Shown here in pieces: positions 1 to 6,658 of a stretch of DNA of 17,877 bases (positions are counted from its first letter, which is position 1; each line of letters opens with the position of its first letter). The translations under genes were made by a program, and so were the position numbers. This DNA is from Selenomonadales bacterium (GTDB lineage: Bacteria; Bacillota; Negativicutes; RGIG982): the NCBI GenBank assembly GCA_017390595.1, contig JAFPBC010000007.1:1-17877 (forward strand), in the 5' to 3' direction. A model generated the notes under the pieces. That model was given only the letters and a program-made list of their open reading frames with translations. It was not told the origin of the DNA and ran no database searches.

Positions 1-16
1 AACACTTTTTTTGAAG

Positions 17-664
17 TTATTTTAAAATATTATGAGGTATTTCGACATAGGTCTGGGGTACGTCTCCTATTACGATGTATTCTGTTAGAGGTATGGTCGT
101 TTGGACGGTGGTTGTTTTTTCTGTAAATGGTATGATGATGCGTATGTCTATCATGATATTGAGGTACATGCTGTGTTTTGTCTGGTTGATGCCGATGTGT
201 TCGAATCGATTTTGCGATTCTACGCTGATTTTGCCTGTTGGTTTCATATATATGGGTATCTGCGGTCCATGGTTGGCAAGGATGCTGATTCCCGATAGTT
301 GTCCGAGGGGTATGTTGATGGGGATGTCGGCAAGTTGAGAGAGTTGTTCTTCTATATTATTGGTGAGTTTGGCGGTGATGGCATTATATTGGGTTGTGTC
401 GGGTTGGATGAGGATGACTTTTCCGTGTTCATCTAAGACGGTATGTATACGCATGGATTCTGTTTCTTTTTCTTCGATGAGATTGCTGATGGTTTTGCTT
501 ATGATAGTCGTTGCTTTGCGATTGATGTTGTTTTCGGCGATGGTGTATAAGGTGGGTTTTAGTTCGTTGTCTATCCACAGGAAGGTGGCGCACAGAATTA
601 CGAGTGTTATGAAGATGGCGGATATGGTTTTGTTTGGGGGCGATATGGCAAGATGATATTTCAT
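17..664 (-). CDS. yunB: Sporulation protein YunB
   Basis: 215 residues. A short cytoplasmic N-terminus is followed by one hydrophobic segment (about residues 13-31, ending in CATFLW). The rest is a probably extracytoplasmic domain without obvious catalytic residues. Recognised as YunB from the post-membrane stretch (ELKPTLYTIAENNINRKA, residues 35-51) and the near-C-terminal DVPQTY (201-206). In B. subtilis yunB belongs to the mother-cell sporulation programme and its biochemical role is unknown. The start is ATG at 664, with a GGAGA site at 671-675 about 7 nt upstream. It diverges from the PBP gene across 131 nt. No convincing sigma-E promoter was found there. The coding strand is unusually A/C-rich, the reverse of the other minus-strand genes here. 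It is slightly shorter than the Bacillus protein. The stop at 17-19 lies close to the window edge, so its terminator is not visible. Confidence 0.8.
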   Translation of the reverse strand: MKYHLAISPPNKTISAIFITLVILCATFLWIDNELKPTLYTIAENNINRKATTIISKTISNLIEEKETESMRIHTVLDEHGKVILIQPDTTQYNAITAKLTNNIEEQLSQLADIPINIPLGQLSGISILANHGPQIPIYMKPTGKISVESQNRFEHIGINQTKHSMYLNIMIDIRIIIPFTEKTTTVQTTIPLTEYIVIGDVPQTYVEIPHNILK

Positions 665-710
665 ATGTGTTCTCCGTTCTTTTTCTATTATTTTATTCTT
701 TGTGTGTAAG

Positions 711-730
711 ATGTGTGTGTATATGTGTGC
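711..730. repeat. Alternating purine-pyrimidine (TG/TA) tract
   Basis: Twenty consecutive bases strictly alternate purine and pyrimidine, mostly TG with two TA steps. A shorter TGTGTGT run lies just before, at 701-707. The tract sits in the divergent intergenic region between yunB and the PBP gene. Such tracts can adopt left-handed DNA under negative supercoiling and are prone to slippage. Any effect on the two promoters is inference. Confidence 0.5.
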
Positions 731-757
731 TTTTTTCTTCTCTGGTTGCTTTTGATG

Positions 758-766
758 TGATATAAT
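758..766 (+). promoter_or_regulatory. Extended -10 promoter of the PBP gene
   Basis: TGATATAAT is a perfect TGnTATAAT extended -10 element, 30 nt before the ATG at 796. No good -35 lies 16-18 nt upstream, as is common for extended -10 promoters. The predicted 5' leader is only about 23 nt and holds the AGGAGG ribosome site at 785-790. Confidence 0.65.
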
Positions 767-795
767 GAAGTATCATTCATATGTAGGAGGATATT

Positions 796-2955
796 ATGTC
801 TAATCTACTTAGGTCTAAACGTAAGGCTAAGCCATCTAAGAAATCGTCTAAGGGTAAGTCTAAGATCGGTTTTTTGATAGGTATTGTTGTGGTGGTCATG
901 CTGGCAGGTATTGGTCTTGGATTTTTGTCAGCGAATATGAATACGAAGCCGGGGCTTACGAATGATATTCGTCCCGCGGCGTCGTCGCAGATTTTCGATA
1001 TCAATGGCGATCTGATCTGTAATCTCCATTTGGAGGAGAATCGACTTCCGATCAAGATCTCTAATATGCCGAAGGATCTGCAGAATGCTTTTGTTGCGGT
1101 GGAGGATGCTCGTTTTTACAAGCATTGCGGTGTCGATCCTCTCGGTATCATGCGTGCGGCTTTTGTGAATATTACCGCGGGCAGTGTGTCGGAGGGTGGC
1201 AGTACGATCACGCAGCAGCTTGCGAAGAATGCATATTTGTCTCAGGAGCGTACGCTAAAGCGTAAGATCCAGGAGATGTTTTTGGCTCTTCAGATCGAGC
1301 GCCAGTATTCGAAGCAAGAGATTCTTGAGATGTATTTGAATCAGATCTATTTCGGTCAGGGTGCTTACGGTATCCAGGCTGCGGCTAAGACGTATTTTAA
1401 TAAGAATGCGGAGGATCTGACGCTTCCGGAGTGCGCGATGCTTGCAGGTATTCCGAAGAGTCCGAATTACTATTCGCCGTTTAATAATCTGAAGGCGGCA
1501 AAGGCTCGCCAAGAAGTGGTCTTGAGCCAGATGGTGAAGTATCAATATATTGATAGCAAGACTGCGGAACGCGCGAAGGCGGCAGAGATCGTTCTTGCCG
1601 AACCGGGCGGTGCGAAGTCGCGTCAGTTGGCTTCTTATTTTGTTGATTATGTGACGCAGATTTTGATCGAGAAGTATGGTGCTGATGCTGTTTATAAGGA
1701 AGGCTTGAAGATCTATACGACGCTTGACTTGAATATGCAGAAGGCTGCCGAGGCGGCTATCTTGCAGCTTCCTACTTATCGTACAGATGATAACGGCGTA
1801 CAGCAGCCGCAGGTCGCGATCGTTGCGATCGATCCGCATAATGGTCATATCAGAGCGATGGTCGGTGGTCGCGGTAACGATCATTTCAACCGTGCTACGA
1901 TGGCTGAACGTCAGCCGGGTTCCGCATGGAAGCCGTTCGTATATTTGGCAGCGATCGATAGCGGTATGTGTCCGAAAACGACGATCCGCGATGCTGCATT
2001 GACGATCGGCAATTGGTCGCCAAAAAACTATTCGGGTAATTATTCTGGTACGGTAACGCTTCGTCAGGCGCTTACGAATTCTCTTAATATCCCTGCGGTA
2101 AAATTGGTTCAACAGCTGAGCCCCGAGAAGGTTCTTCGTTATGCACAAGATATGGGTATTACTTCGCTTGTATTCAGCGGCGCTGTCAACGATTGCAATT
2201 TGTCGGCGGCATCGCTTGGCGGTCTGACCCGTGGTGTGACACCGCTTGAGCTTGCTTCTGCTTACGGTGTGCTTGCAACGGGCGGTGTACTTACCAAGTC
2301 GACTCCGATCATCAAGGTCGTGAATCGTGACGGTAAGGTATTGGAAGAAAACTTGACACCGTACAGTAAAGATGTTGTGAACCCAGCATCCGCTTATATC
2401 GTGACGGATATGATGAAAGATGTTGTAACGCACGGTACGGGTGCAAGAGCGAATATCGGTCGTCCCGCGGCAGGTAAAACGGGTACGACGGATAACAACC
2501 GTGATGCTTGGTTCGTTGGATTTACGCCCGACTTGGTAGCAAGTGTTTGGGTCGGTATGGACAGCTCCGGTTACTTGGCAGGTGTGACAGGCGGTACGCT
2601 CCCTGCTTCTATCTGGCGTGATTTCATGAAAGTTGCGGTACGCAATATGCCTGCAACCGACTTTACGCGACCGCGCGGCGTCGATATGGATAAAGAGACG
2701 CTGAAAGCGACCGACAGTGGCGATCCGCTTCCTGAAGAAGAGGAAGAGCTTACAGAAGAAGATGTGACGACAGAGGAACCGAAGGAGGAAAAGAAATCAG
2801 ACGAGAAGAAGGACGATAAGAAGTCTGATGACAAAAAAGCTGATGATAAGAAAGCAGCGAAACAGTCGACTTCCAAACCTGCTCCTGCTAAACAAGGCAG
2901 CACAAACAAATCGACTTCTCCTTTCTTACCACCACCTCCGTCTCGCAATAATTAA
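796..2955 (+). CDS. Class A penicillin-binding protein (PBP1A family), bifunctional
   Basis: 719 residues. It polymerises lipid II glycan strands and cross-links the peptides outside the membrane. Lys/Ser-rich cytoplasmic N-terminus, membrane segment 24-46. The GT51 glycosyltransferase domain spans about 60-240 with EDARFYKHCG (catalytic Glu103), GGSTITQQLAKN (134-145) and RKIQEMFLALQIE (second acidic residue Glu160). The transpeptidase domain spans about 340-615 with SAWK (Ser376 nucleophile, Lys379), SLN (429-431) and KTGT (561-564). All catalytic motifs are intact. The tail from 646 is low-complexity: an acidic run, DDKK-type repeats, then Ser/Thr/Pro ending in four prolines. ATG at 796 has AGGAGG 5 nt upstream. 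Odd: lysine codons are AAG in 28 of 30 cases up to residue 379, but AAA in 9 of 13 between residues 380 and 640. Which numbered PBP this is (ponA, mrcA or pbpF type) cannot be settled from sequence alone. Confidence 0.95.
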   Translation: MSNLLRSKRKAKPSKKSSKGKSKIGFLIGIVVVVMLAGIGLGFLSANMNTKPGLTNDIRPAASSQIFDINGDLICNLHLEENRLPIKISNMPKDLQNAFVAVEDARFYKHCGVDPLGIMRAAFVNITAGSVSEGGSTITQQLAKNAYLSQERTLKRKIQEMFLALQIERQYSKQEILEMYLNQIYFGQGAYGIQAAAKTYFNKNAEDLTLPECAMLAGIPKSPNYYSPFNNLKAAKARQEVVLSQMVKYQYIDSKTAERAKAAEIVLAEPGGAKSRQLASYFVDYVTQILIEKYGADAVYKEGLKIYTTLDLNMQKAAEAAILQLPTYRTDDNGVQQPQVAIVAIDPHNGHIRAMVGGRGNDHFNRATMAERQPGSAWKPFVYLAAIDSGMCPKTTIRDAALTIGNWSPKNYSGNYSGTVTLRQALTNSLNIPAVKLVQQLSPEKVLRYAQDMGITSLVFSGAVNDCNLSAASLGGLTRGVTPLELASAYGVLATGGVLTKSTPIIKVVNRDGKVLEENLTPYSKDVVNPASAYIVTDMMKDVVTHGTGARANIGRPAAGKTGTTDNNRDAWFVGFTPDLVASVWVGMDSSGYLAGVTGGTLPASIWRDFMKVAVRNMPATDFTRPRGVDMDKETLKATDSGDPLPEEEEELTEEDVTTEEPKEEKKSDEKKDDKKSDDKKADDKKAAKQSTSKPAPAKQGSTNKSTSPFLPPPPSRNN

Positions 2956-2957
2956 AG

Positions 2958-2990
2958 AAAAGAGCCCCTGCTTATGCAGGGGCTTTTCTT
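2958..2990 (+). terminator. Rho-independent terminator of the PBP gene
   Basis: A perfect 9-bp stem AGCCCCTGC/GCAGGGGCT (2963-2971 and 2976-2984) with loop TTAT is followed by TTTCTT. It begins a few nt after the PBP stop. The A-rich left flank gives a T-rich tail on the other strand, so it can also stop transcription of the minus-strand mini-gene ending at 2997. Confidence 0.85.
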
Positions 2991-2996
2991 ATGCTG

Positions 2997-3146
2997 TTAG
3001 CAGCAAGAGGAGCTGTCATCGTTCGTCAAGTAGTTGCCGCCACCGAATCCACCGCAGCAACACAAGAGTAAGATGATGATGATAATGATCCATATCCAAC
3101 CGCCGCCAAAACCGCCACAGCCACCGAATCCACCATATCTGCCCAT
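2997..3146 (-). CDS. Gly/Cys-rich 49-residue membrane peptide (YjcZ-like)
   Basis: 49 residues in three parts: a glycine-rich head (MGRYGGFGGCGGFGGG), a hydrophobic core with six Ile and three Leu (residues 20-28), then a CCC triplet and a second glycine-rich stretch (GGFGGG) with a polar tail ending in SSSCC. There are six cysteines in total. The start is an ATG with a perfect GGAGG 7 nt upstream (3154-3158), and the stop TAA is followed by a terminator-like hairpin, so this is a real small gene. The Gly/Tyr head plus single Ile/Leu-rich segment resembles the YjcZ/YjcM group of tiny sporulation proteins of Bacillus. The cysteine-rich second half is longer than in those. A sigma-K-like promoter lies upstream. 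Function unknown; a spore-layer or membrane peptide is a guess. Confidence 0.7.
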   Translation of the reverse strand: MGRYGGFGGCGGFGGGWIWIIIIIILLLCCCGGFGGGNYLTNDDSSSCC

Positions 3147-3196
3147 GATGCAACCTCCTTTTTTCAAGAGCGTATCATCTTGTCGCTCTTATACTG

Positions 3197-3224
3197 TAAT
3201 ATATGGCATTGCGGAGTAAGTGTT
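3197..3224 (-). promoter_or_regulatory. Possible sigma-K/E-type promoter of the Gly/Cys-rich peptide
   Basis: On the minus strand AAC (3222-3224) precedes CATATATTA (3197-3205) by 16 nt. This fits the late mother-cell consensus AC-(16-17)-CATAnnnTA. The predicted start lies about 40 nt before the ATG. No good sigma-A pair was found for this gene. The motif is short and could arise by chance. Confidence 0.3.
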
Positions 3225-3247
3225 CATGACCGTTTTTTATTTTTCGG

Positions 3248-3276
3248 TTCACTTTTCCCGATGCGTTTCATATGTT
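3248..3276 (+). promoter_or_regulatory. Possible sigma-A promoter of the YbaB-like gene
   Basis: TTCACT (3248-3253), a 17-nt spacer and TATGTT (3271-3276); each hexamer matches 4 of 6 consensus bases. Transcription would start near 3283. That puts the in-frame ATG at 3272 outside the message and supports the TTG start at 3305. Confidence 0.35.
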
Positions 3277-3304
3277 AAAGAAAGACTATTCGGAGGTGGT
3301 TTCT

Positions 3305-3625
3305 TTGTTGGGGAACTTCGGCAATATGATGGAGGTCATCCAAAAAGTGCAGCATAATGTGCAGTCGATACAGGAAGGACTGCGTAACAAGCGATTGGAG
3401 TCGTCCAGCGGTGATGTCGTCCATGTTGTGATGAACGGGGCGCAAGAAGTCGTCGCACTCCATCTGAATCCGTTGTATTTGTCGCCCGACAATAAGGCAA
3501 TGCTCGAGGATCTCTTGATCGCTTGCCTCAACGATGTCTCTCGCCAATCACGCGAGCAAAGCCAATCGGCGATGAGTAAGCTGACGCAAGATTTCAACCT
3601 GCCTCCGATCCCCGGCCTCTTCTGA
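3305..3625 (+). CDS. YbaB/EbfC-family nucleoid-associated protein
   Basis: 106 residues from the chosen start. The family forms small DNA-binding dimers. The shape matches: a Gly/Met-containing N-terminal helix (LGNFGNMMEVIQKVQ), the central strand region SGDVVHVVMNGAQEVVALHLNP, the acidic stretch before LEDLLIACLNDV, and the typical C-terminal PGLF. A frame-continuous ATG exists at 3272 but has no ribosome site. GGAGG at 3292-3296 sits 8 nt before TTG 3305, and starting there gives the usual family length and N-terminus, so TTG is preferred (TTG 3308 is a second choice). YbaB normally lies between dnaX and recR; here neither is present, so this is probably a paralogue. It is followed after 29 nt by an unrecognised membrane protein gene, likely co-transcribed. 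Confidence 0.8.
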   Translation: MLGNFGNMMEVIQKVQHNVQSIQEGLRNKRLESSSGDVVHVVMNGAQEVVALHLNPLYLSPDNKAMLEDLLIACLNDVSRQSREQSQSAMSKLTQDFNLPPIPGLF

Positions 3626-3654
3626 TATAGACTGTTACAAAAGGAGTTGGTGCG

Positions 3655-4239
3655 ATGAGCACAACAGATAAGTCTTTTCTTCAAATGATACTCTCACTTC
3701 TCGATGTGCTGTCATCGCACAAAACGGAAGGCCGATCTTGGATACACCTCTTATCACTTCTGTGCATCTTCACGATATTGAATCAGCCGGAACAATTGCC
3801 CGCGAGCACTGCCTCATCTACACAATCTGCCAATCCGCTCCAAAAATTGCTCGGCGACTTGACCAAAGGTGCATCGCAAGGCGGCGGGCTCGGTGGTGCC
3901 GACACGCTTCTTTCTCTGCTCCCGCTTCTCAATAGCCCGCAAATAAAGTCTAAACTTAATCCGAACAATATCGCGGCTATGATGAACGTCGTCCAAAGTC
4001 TGACAGGCACTGCAACACCTACGCCTGCCAAAAACACAGCTCCCGAGCCACAGCCTGCGTCTATGGCTGTCCCGCCCGCCACACCACAACCTACCTCTTC
4101 CGCGCCACCACTCGAAGCTCCGCCCGCACCACCATCGCCACCTGTACCGTCACCAGCACCAACTGCATCGACAATTCAATCATCTCCCCCGACTCCCGCA
4201 CCGACAAACCGTTATCTCGATTGGAAAAGCAGTTTTTGA
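3655..4239 (+). CDS. Unrecognised proline-rich protein with one membrane segment
   Basis: 194 residues, not assignable to a known family by eye. An amphipathic leucine-rich stretch (9-19) precedes a hydrophobic segment at about 29-43, which could be a signal anchor. Next comes a Ser/Gln/Gly linker, a moderately conserved-looking helical part (about 82-117, TLLSLLPLL then LNPNNIAAMMNVVQSL), and a long Pro/Ala/Thr/Ser-rich tail (119-184) ending in RYLDWKSSF. AAGGAG at 3640-3645 supports the ATG. The gap to the YbaB-like gene is 29 nt with no terminator, so they probably form a two-gene operon ending at the hairpin at 4244. The message is C-rich although it lies on the plus strand, which fits transcription along the lagging strand. 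No function is proposed. Confidence 0.7.
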   Translation: MSTTDKSFLQMILSLLDVLSSHKTEGRSWIHLLSLLCIFTILNQPEQLPASTASSTQSANPLQKLLGDLTKGASQGGGLGGADTLLSLLPLLNSPQIKSKLNPNNIAAMMNVVQSLTGTATPTPAKNTAPEPQPASMAVPPATPQPTSSAPPLEAPPAPPSPPVPSPAPTASTIQSSPPTPAPTNRYLDWKSSF

Positions 4240-4243
4240 GAAT

Positions 4244-4276
4244 AAAAAGACGTTTCCTCCCATGGAGGAAACGTCT
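4244..4276. terminator. Bidirectional terminator between the proline-rich protein gene and mutS2
   Basis: A 16-bp perfect stem (AAAAAGACGTTTCCTC and its complement) surrounds loop CCATG, with T-rich flanks on both strands. It stops plus-strand transcription from the YbaB operon and minus-strand transcription from the mutS2 operon. The end of its T-run reaches almost to the mutS2 stop codon (4280-4282). Confidence 0.9.
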
Positions 4277-4279
4277 TTT

Positions 4280-6643
4280 TTATTGCAATGTGACGAGTGT
4301 CGCACCGTCTCCGCCTTCATTGAGCGGAGCAGGCTCGAATCGAAATACACTATTATGATGTTTCAGATATGCTTGCACGCCTTTTCTGAGCGCACCCGTA
4401 CCTTTTCCGTGAATGATGATGACTTGCGCCAATCCCGCAAGTACCGCATCGTCAAGATATTTGCCCAAAACAGATTCGGCTTCTTCTACGAGCATACCGC
4501 GAATATCGATCTCGCGGCGTACATTCATCGCCTTCTGGAATCCGAGACTGCGGGCGGCTTTTTTCGGTTTTTCGGCCTTTTTCTCACGTACATCTTCTAC
4601 CAGACTGCACGATGTAATAGGCACGGTCGTCTTAAGGAAACCACATTGCACGATGGCATTGTCGCCTTTGATGCTCTCGATCGTACCTTTTTGACGAAGC
4701 GAAGCAACATAGACCGTCTGTCCGACTTTTGCTTCTTCTTTCTGCATACCGCCTTTTTCTTCATAACGGTCGAGCGAACCTACATTGTCACGCGCACGTT
4801 GGAGCGAAGTACGCGCCGACTGGATAGATGCTTGTCGTTTCGCTTCATTCGTCTGCTTGAACTGCTCTTTGAGCTCGCGAATGACCATCTCCGACTGTCG
4901 TCTTGCTTCTTGAATGATAGCGGCAGCTTCTTCTTGCGCTTTTTGCAAGATACGTTTTTGCTCTGCTTTCAGCTCTCTTCGTTCATCGCTCGCTCTTCGT
5001 TTCATTTTTATCGATTCTTGCTGCAAACGATATGCTTCTTCCGACCGCTCCGTATACGCACGTTTTTCGGCTTCCAAGTCAGAGAGAACGGATTCCAAAC
5101 GGATATGTTCTTCTTCTAAGAACTCCTGCGCTTTGCTGATGATATCGTCAGACAGTCCGAGACGCTTACTGATGGCAAAGGCATTACTGCTTCCCGGTAC
5201 ACCGATGAGCAAGCGATACGTCGGGCGAAGCGTTTTCGTATCGAATTCTACGCTGGCATTCTCGATCTCGGGATGTTCATAGGCGAACAATTTCAGCTGG
5301 CTGTAATGAGTCGTCGCTACTGTCTTGGCTCCGCACGATAAGATATGTTCTAAGATAGCCATCGCGAGTGCCGCCCCTTCTTCAGGGTCTGTGCCTGCAC
5401 CGACCTCATCTAAGAGAAGCAGGTCGTTCGGCTTTGCTTGGCGCAGAATATCGACGAGATGCGTCATATGTGCCGAAAATGTACTAAGGCTCTGCTCGAT
5501 GCTCTGTTCATCGCCGATATCGGCATAGACCGAATCGAATATCGGAAGTTCCGATCCTTCAGACGCAGGCAAGAACAGCCCCGACTGCATCATCAGTGCA
5601 AAAAGACCGAGCGTTTTCATCGTGACGGTCTTACCTCCCGTATTCGGCCCTGTGATAAGGAGCGCTTTCGTATTCGGCTTCATCACGATATCGATCGGTA
5701 CGACTTTTGCACGGTCGATAAGCGGATGACGCGCCTTACGAAGAGAGATGCACCGCTCTTTTGAGATAACGGGGCGCACGGCTTGATGTGCTTCACCATA
5801 GAGCGCACGCGCCACGATAAAGTCAAGCTCTGCCATCGCTTCGCACGTCTCGCGAATAAGCTCGCTTTCCGCGCCGATCAACTGCGACAATACGCGAAGG
5901 ATGCGTTCTACTTCTTGTTTTTCCGAAAGCTGGAGCTGCTTGATGTCATTGTTTATTTTTACGATAGCCATCGGCTCGATAAAGACAGTCGCACCGCTGG
6001 CAGACTGGTCGTGTACGATACCGGGGAACGCATGACGATATGCCTGTTTGACAGGGATTACATAGCGATCACCACGCATCGTTACAAGATTCTCTTGGAA
6101 AAACTTCTGATAATCGGGATGTTTCAATATCCCTTCCAAACGATCTTTTATCTGACCTTGGAACGATTTTAGATCGCGACGGATACGCATCAGCTCTACG
6201 CTGGCATCATCGCGTACCGCACCTTGTTCGCTGATGGCACCTTCTATCTTGTCCTCTATCTTCTGGAACATCGTGATACCGAGTGCCAGTTCGCGAAGGC
6301 GCGGTAAGTCGAGTGCCGTCTCCCCAAAAAATCGTTTCAAGCGACGCGCCGCATAAAGCGTCGAACGAATAGCCAAAAACTCATCGGGCATCAGCACCGC
6401 GCCAAGACCCGCCCGCGTCACGCTTGAACGGATATCGCGAATGCCACCGAGCGGAAGCGGTTCTGCCGTCTGAAGTATCTGCATGACCTCATCCGTCTCG
6501 TCGAGCTTTTCACGGATCATGGACGGCTCGGACAGCGGTACCATAGCGGCGCAGCGTTCTTTCCCCATCGCCGAACCCGCATACGCGGTCACTGCTTCAC
6601 GAATCTTATCAAATTCTACTGTTTTGAAAACTGATCCTTTCAT
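4280..6643 (-). CDS. mutS2: Endonuclease MutS2
   Basis: 787 residues, full length. MutS2 is a MutS-family ATPase without the mismatch-recognition domain. It has been linked to limiting homologous recombination and, in B. subtilis, to rescue of collided ribosomes. Visible parts: MutS core/clamp region (1-310), Walker A GPNTGGKT (332-339), the STFSAHM switch (387-393), Walker B LLLLDEVGAGTDPEEG with Glu413, the H-loop THYSQLK (445-451), a long charged coiled coil (about 505-620), a KOW-like patch VGQTVYVASLRQKG (640-653), and a C-terminal Smr nuclease domain (711-787) with HGKGTGALR (745-753). ATG at 6643 follows GGGAGG closely. It starts 15 nt after the U32 gene stop, so it is the last gene of the DUF421-U32-mutS2 operon. 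Confidence 0.97.
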   Translation of the reverse strand: MKGSVFKTVEFDKIREAVTAYAGSAMGKERCAAMVPLSEPSMIREKLDETDEVMQILQTAEPLPLGGIRDIRSSVTRAGLGAVLMPDEFLAIRSTLYAARRLKRFFGETALDLPRLRELALGITMFQKIEDKIEGAISEQGAVRDDASVELMRIRRDLKSFQGQIKDRLEGILKHPDYQKFFQENLVTMRGDRYVIPVKQAYRHAFPGIVHDQSASGATVFIEPMAIVKINNDIKQLQLSEKQEVERILRVLSQLIGAESELIRETCEAMAELDFIVARALYGEAHQAVRPVISKERCISLRKARHPLIDRAKVVPIDIVMKPNTKALLITGPNTGGKTVTMKTLGLFALMMQSGLFLPASEGSELPIFDSVYADIGDEQSIEQSLSTFSAHMTHLVDILRQAKPNDLLLLDEVGAGTDPEEGAALAMAILEHILSCGAKTVATTHYSQLKLFAYEHPEIENASVEFDTKTLRPTYRLLIGVPGSSNAFAISKRLGLSDDIISKAQEFLEEEHIRLESVLSDLEAEKRAYTERSEEAYRLQQESIKMKRRASDERRELKAEQKRILQKAQEEAAAIIQEARRQSEMVIRELKEQFKQTNEAKRQASIQSARTSLQRARDNVGSLDRYEEKGGMQKEEAKVGQTVYVASLRQKGTIESIKGDNAIVQCGFLKTTVPITSCSLVEDVREKKAEKPKKAARSLGFQKAMNVRREIDIRGMLVEEAESVLGKYLDDAVLAGLAQVIIIHGKGTGALRKGVQAYLKHHNSVFRFEPAPLNEGGDGATLVTLQ

Positions 6644-6658
6644 AGTTCCTCCCGCTTC

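Noticed and set aside
571..579. CTATCCACA as a second DnaA box
   Set aside because: One mismatch, inside yunB, isolated; no cluster as at an origin.
1255..2433. Long minus-strand open frame opposite the PBP gene
   Set aside because: Shadow with an implausible Arg/Ile-rich composition; the PBP motifs on the plus strand are complete.
3034..3219. Plus-strand Pro-rich open frame across the small Gly/Cys-rich gene
   Set aside because: It is the antisense of glycine codons (GGN read as CCN); no ribosome site, whereas the minus-strand frame has GGAGG and ATG.
3251..3280. dif-like site near the skew flip
   Set aside because: The right arm (ATATGTTAAAG) resembles a XerD arm at 9 of 11 positions, but the left arm and centre do not match any dif consensus I know. 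It could be revisited with whole-genome skew.
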